From Anaeromyces robustus (Eukaryota; Neocallimastigomycota; Neocallimastigomycetes; Neocallimastigales; Neocallimastigaceae): a DNA stretch of 19,484 bases. Positions 17,844-19,484 of the stretch are shown in pieces. The translations under genes and the position numbers were made by a program. The notes below the pieces were generated by a model that did not search any database, had not been told where the DNA came from, and was given only the letters and a program-made list of their open reading frames with translations. Position 1 is the stretch's first letter. Every line of letters starts with the position of its first letter. The DNA lies in the NCBI GenBank assembly GCA_002104895.1, contig MCFG01000603.1, positions 5,001 to 24,484 of the forward strand, read 5' to 3'.

Positions 17844-19484
17844 AAAATGAAAATTATAATGATAAGACGTTTATCAAAAGATAATACTAAACAAATTGGA
17901 AGAATGTTTGGTAAATTAGTACATTCAAATCCAGTAATTGCTTTTGATAAAATGTTAGAAATGATTGAAGGTTATGAAAATATGACAAACCCATTAGTTG
18001 ATGGTTGTAAATATTTAACTCATTTAGAATTTGATATTCTTAGTTTTGTACTAATTGAAAGATTAGCTACTTCATTTAAGGAAAGAATTAAAGAGGATGG
18101 TACAAGTTTAGCTCAATGGTTAAGTAATTTAGCAACCTTTATGGGTACAGTTTATAAAAAATATGCTAGTATGGAACTTTCTGGAATTTTAAGATATATT
18201 ATATATCAATTAAAATGTAATAATGTTATTGATTTAGTTATTTTAAAAGAACTTATTCAAAAAATGAGTGGTATTGAAATTACAGAAAATTTAAGTGATA
18301 GTCAATTAGATGCTTTAGCAGGAGGTGAAACTCTAAAAAGAGAAGCGTATAATGCTGAACATCTTAAAAATACTAAAAAGAAGTACTACTCGATTAATTC
18401 ATACTTTAACAAATTATAATTTAATTACTCCACTTTTTATTTCTTTATGTCAACAAAGAAGTATTTGTGTATATAATACTAATTTAACTCATTTAAAATT
18501 AATTGGTAATATGTTTGATCAAACAAATGATACCATGATACAATATGCTGAATTTCTTATGGCCAATATTGATAAGCATAATTACTCTAAATATATACCC
18601 TCTATTAAAGAATTATGTAATAACTATTATATTGATCCAGAAACAGCATTTTATATCATTAGACCAAAATTAAATTATTTAATGAGAAAAGCTGAACAAA
18701 GGGAATCTTCTAATTCAATAATAGTAAATAATAATACAGAAAATTCAAATAGTGAAAGAGTAGAAAAAACTGAAAAATTAATAGAAAATTCAAATAGTAT
18801 GGATATAGATGAAAAACCATCTGAATCTATGGAAATTGATAATAATAATAATAATAATATTGAAACATTAAATATTTGGCATAAAGGTCTTTTAACTACA
18901 ATAGAAGAAGTTAGTTCAATTTTACCAAATAATGTTTGGGATGGTATAAGGTATAATATATAAATATATATATATTGTAATGCATAAATTTTTATAATTA
19001 TTTTATATACTTGTATATTATAATTTTTATTAATTTATTTAAAATAATAATAATAATAATAATAAAATAATAATAATATTTATCACATCATAAATATATA
19101 TAAATATTATATTATATAATAAATTTATAATAAATTTTTAGTCCACAATTCTATGTAACTTTCTGGCAACTTTCATTATATGATATTTATATTCCACAAT
19201 CTAGATATCAAGAACAAATTAAAAAAGAAAAACAAATTATTCATAATCTTGAAAATGATAGAGATGAAAATAGTAATACAACTAAACGTAGGAAAGAAAG
19301 AGAACGTGGTCTTGAAGTTATTGATCGTTTGGAAAATGAATTAAATGTTCAAAGTGAAAATAATAAAAAAGTTTTAGCAAGATTGAAAAAAGAAAAGAAT
19401 TATTGGTTTGCTAATTGTACAAATATTTATAATATTATATCCTATTTAATTCAATATTGTCTTTATCCAAGATGTTTATTTTCC
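14235..19484 (+). CDS. THO2: THO complex subunit 2 (THO2/THOC2), seven exons, 3' end beyond the window, five frame breaks
   Basis: Joined exons: 14235-14730, 15192-15996, 16268-16366, 16721-17212, 17423-17667, 17867-18950 and 19142-19484, together about 1,190 residues and still open at the edge. The product follows THOC2 from end to end: an N-terminal NWK segment, FNLLREESEGYAKL, LDPNRVLD, a charged Lys/Glu linker, a MELWGLIKQYPYQVRYSLY block, GKLVHSNP, QKMSGIEIT, CQQR, HLKLIG and the Tho2-domain block SPQFYVTFWQLSLYD (exons 6-7). THO2 is the large scaffold of the nuclear THO/TREX complex, which couples transcription to mRNP packaging and export. All introns are GT-AG and phases match, but the frame breaks at about 14411, 14530-14557, 15587-15605, 15707-15712 and 18375-18379. 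These may be assembly indels, a decaying allele or recoding. Identity is secure; functionality is not. Confidence 0.88.
14731..15191 (+). other. THO2 intron 1, containing a TTTTA microsatellite
   Basis: The donor is GTAAG and the acceptor ATTAAG. The intron carries a long TTTTA pentanucleotide array (15001-15128), interrupted twice by TTTA about 49 bp apart. It is the longest intron of the gene. Confidence 0.8.
15001..15128. repeat. TTTTA pentanucleotide microsatellite
   Basis: About 25 units of TTTTA, with two TTTA interruptions near 15031 and 15079. It lies entirely within THO2 intron 1, upstream of the acceptor, where it makes a very long pyrimidine-rich tract. Confidence 0.9.
15192..15996 (+). 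CDS. THO2: THO2 exon 2 (two frame breaks)
   Basis: The exon begins in phase 0 with TKNFIPAGLMKERFE, so the ATG at 15219 is internal. It carries the best conserved stretch, KFNLLREESEGYAKL, then LIGYFDLDPNRVLD. Frame break 3 is between 15587 and 15605, where KFLL is followed by SPWRSVD in another frame. Frame break 4 is at the end of an AAT run (15692-15709), where the poly-Asn tract of a MEIDDE...NNNNNN insert meets the next frame. It then continues through SFPLYVVTALL, IKNNLVNINDLYPHL and an acidic stretch to the donor GTACAT at 15997, phase 0. Both shifts are the equivalent of one missing base. Confidence 0.8.
15997..16267 (+). other. THO2 intron 2, with a 69-bp tandem duplication at its 3' end
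   Basis: The donor is GTACAT and the acceptor AATAATAG. The left half holds a polypurine A/G tract (about 16036-16108). The right half contains two copies of a roughly 69-bp unit, each with the 19-bp palindrome AGTTTTAATAATTAAAACT (16155-16173 and 16224-16242), and each ending in AATAATAG. The second copy supplies the acceptor. Confidence 0.75.
16126..16267. repeat. 69-bp tandem duplication that includes a splice acceptor
   Basis: The palindromes in the two copies start exactly 69 bp apart. Both units contain an A run, a T run, the palindrome, CTAATTGATAAT and an AATAATAATAG end. The first unit therefore carries a second potential 3' splice site upstream of the one assigned. Confidence 0.8.
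16268..16366 (+). CDS. THO2: THO2 exon 3 (charged linker)
   Basis: This 99-nt exon encodes 33 residues, from SAGSLSDD through a Ser/Asp/Lys stretch to a Lys/Glu-rich end. It corresponds to the charged linker of animal THOC2 before the conserved GLL-AL-IGD segment. Both ends are phase 0. A second frame is also open here, but only this one joins correctly to both neighbours when the acceptor is taken at TAATAG. Moderate confidence because of its low complexity. Confidence 0.65.
16367..16720 (+). other. THO2 intron 3, TA and TTA microsatellites
   Basis: The donor is GTACTT and the acceptor AATAAAG. It contains a TA run (about 16446-16476) and a TTA/ATT triplet region (about 16590-16680). No other content is visible. 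Confidence 0.7.
16721..17212 (+). CDS. THO2: THO2 exon 4
   Basis: It begins in phase 0 with KKKIVKTNQKAGLLAALLSIGDL, upstream of the ATG at 16835. It continues through IVHLISRIIHVSIQPLYKK, which matches the THOC2 helical segment with IEPLY, to FLKYVGIQIHQELTVLTKL, matching its LGPHLS-DP-L--K region. There is a clean reading frame throughout (164 codons). The donor is GTAAAT at 17213, phase 0. Confidence 0.85.
17213..17422 (+). other. THO2 intron 4
   Basis: The donor is GTAAAT and the acceptor AAAAAAG. It is AT-rich with a TTTTA/TTTAC run near 17281-17312. The in-frame ATG-like start used by a simple ORF call at 17339 lies inside this intron. The exact acceptor is uncertain: an in-frame AG also occurs at 17436-17437. 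Confidence 0.65.
17423..17667 (+). CDS. THO2: THO2 exon 5
   Basis: It encodes NMWLSIISTYFLPSVSLL and then the signature MELWGLIKQYPYQVRYSLY, with NWKNKSY, the best diagnostic block for THO2. It ends in ATG-AG before GTAATA (17668), phase 2, so the split Arg codon is completed by the A at 17867. No frame break. Confidence 0.85.
17668..17866 (+). other. THO2 intron 5 with a 34-A tract
   Basis: The donor is GTAATA and the acceptor GATAAG. A run of 34 A residues (17808-17841) lies just upstream of the acceptor, which leaves the region before the splice site purine-rich rather than pyrimidine-rich. Confidence 0.7.
17867..18950 (+). CDS. THO2: THO2 exon 6 (one frame break)
   Basis: It starts with the last base of a split Arg codon, then RLSKDNTKQIGRMFGKLVHSNP, matching THOC2 RLTKEN and GKLSHSNP. 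QKMSGIEIT, GGE-LK and NTK follow. Frame break 5 is at the A run 18375-18379: one A fewer would give NTKRSTTRL and continue into LITPLFISLCQQR and HLKLIGNMFDQ. A low-complexity insert with MDIDE, MEID and six Asn lies near 18800-18860, before WHKG and NNVWDGI. The donor is GTATAA at 18951, phase 2. The shift is opposite in sign to the four in exons 1 and 2. Confidence 0.82.
18951..19141 (+). other. THO2 intron 6
   Basis: The donor is GTATAA and the acceptor TTTTTAG. It is AT-rich with an AAT run (about 19046-19076). It joins VWDGI to SPQFY across a split Ser codon, exactly at the conserved KVWDDISPQFY junction of THOC2. Confidence 0.85.
19142..19484 (+). CDS. THO2: THO2 exon 7, partial (Tho2 domain, runs off the window)
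   Basis: It reads SPQFYVTFWQLSLYDIYIP, then a Lys/Glu-rich coiled-coil-like segment with a basic TTKRRKERER patch, then LKKEKNYWF and CLYPRCLFS. This is the conserved Tho2 C-terminal domain core. The frame is clean and still open at 19484; the rest of the domain and the stop codon lie outside. Confidence 0.88.

Overview
The window looks like nuclear DNA of an anaerobic gut fungus (Neocallimastigomycota). Two things point there: the extreme A+T content of everything non-coding (homopolymers, TTTTA, TTA and AAT microsatellites), and a secreted protein built from six fungal-type dockerins (CBM10-like, six cysteines each) joined by threonine-rich linkers. That domain is the signature of the fungal cellulosome. 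The sequence cannot give the species.

Layout: 1-3478 is AT-rich intergenic DNA with short repeats and no gene I can support. 3479-4996 encodes the six-dockerin protein on the plus strand. About 5530-13135 is a pile-up of fragments from one LINE (non-LTR retrotransposon) family: a 3'-UTR remnant (5530-5692), a hairpin-rich stretch (5741-6060), one long copy with endonuclease and reverse transcriptase (6548-10439, with a 3' UTR, an AATAAA signal and a 51-A tail), a second copy consisting only of the C-terminal part (10441-11740), and a third copy carrying a decayed RT palm, thumb and linker (11741-12640). A small poly(A)-tailed insert with a 14-bp target-site duplication sits inside copy 2. 13136-14234 is AT-rich with simple repeats. 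From 14235 to the right edge runs a seven-exon gene for the THO-complex subunit THO2/THOC2, cut off by the window.

The genes do not form an operon or pathway. The dockerin protein acts outside the cell in plant cell-wall degradation, the LINE copies are parasitic, and THO2 is a nuclear mRNP biogenesis and export gene. The three LINE copies explain one another: copy 1 lacks the RT thumb and linker that copies 2 and 3 still carry, so together they show what a complete family member contains.

The main puzzles are a protein made only of dockerins, the structured RNA-like region before the LINE ORF, an in-frame TAG plus a thumb deletion in the longest LINE copy, and five reading-frame breaks in an otherwise well conserved THO2 gene whose splice sites all look intact.
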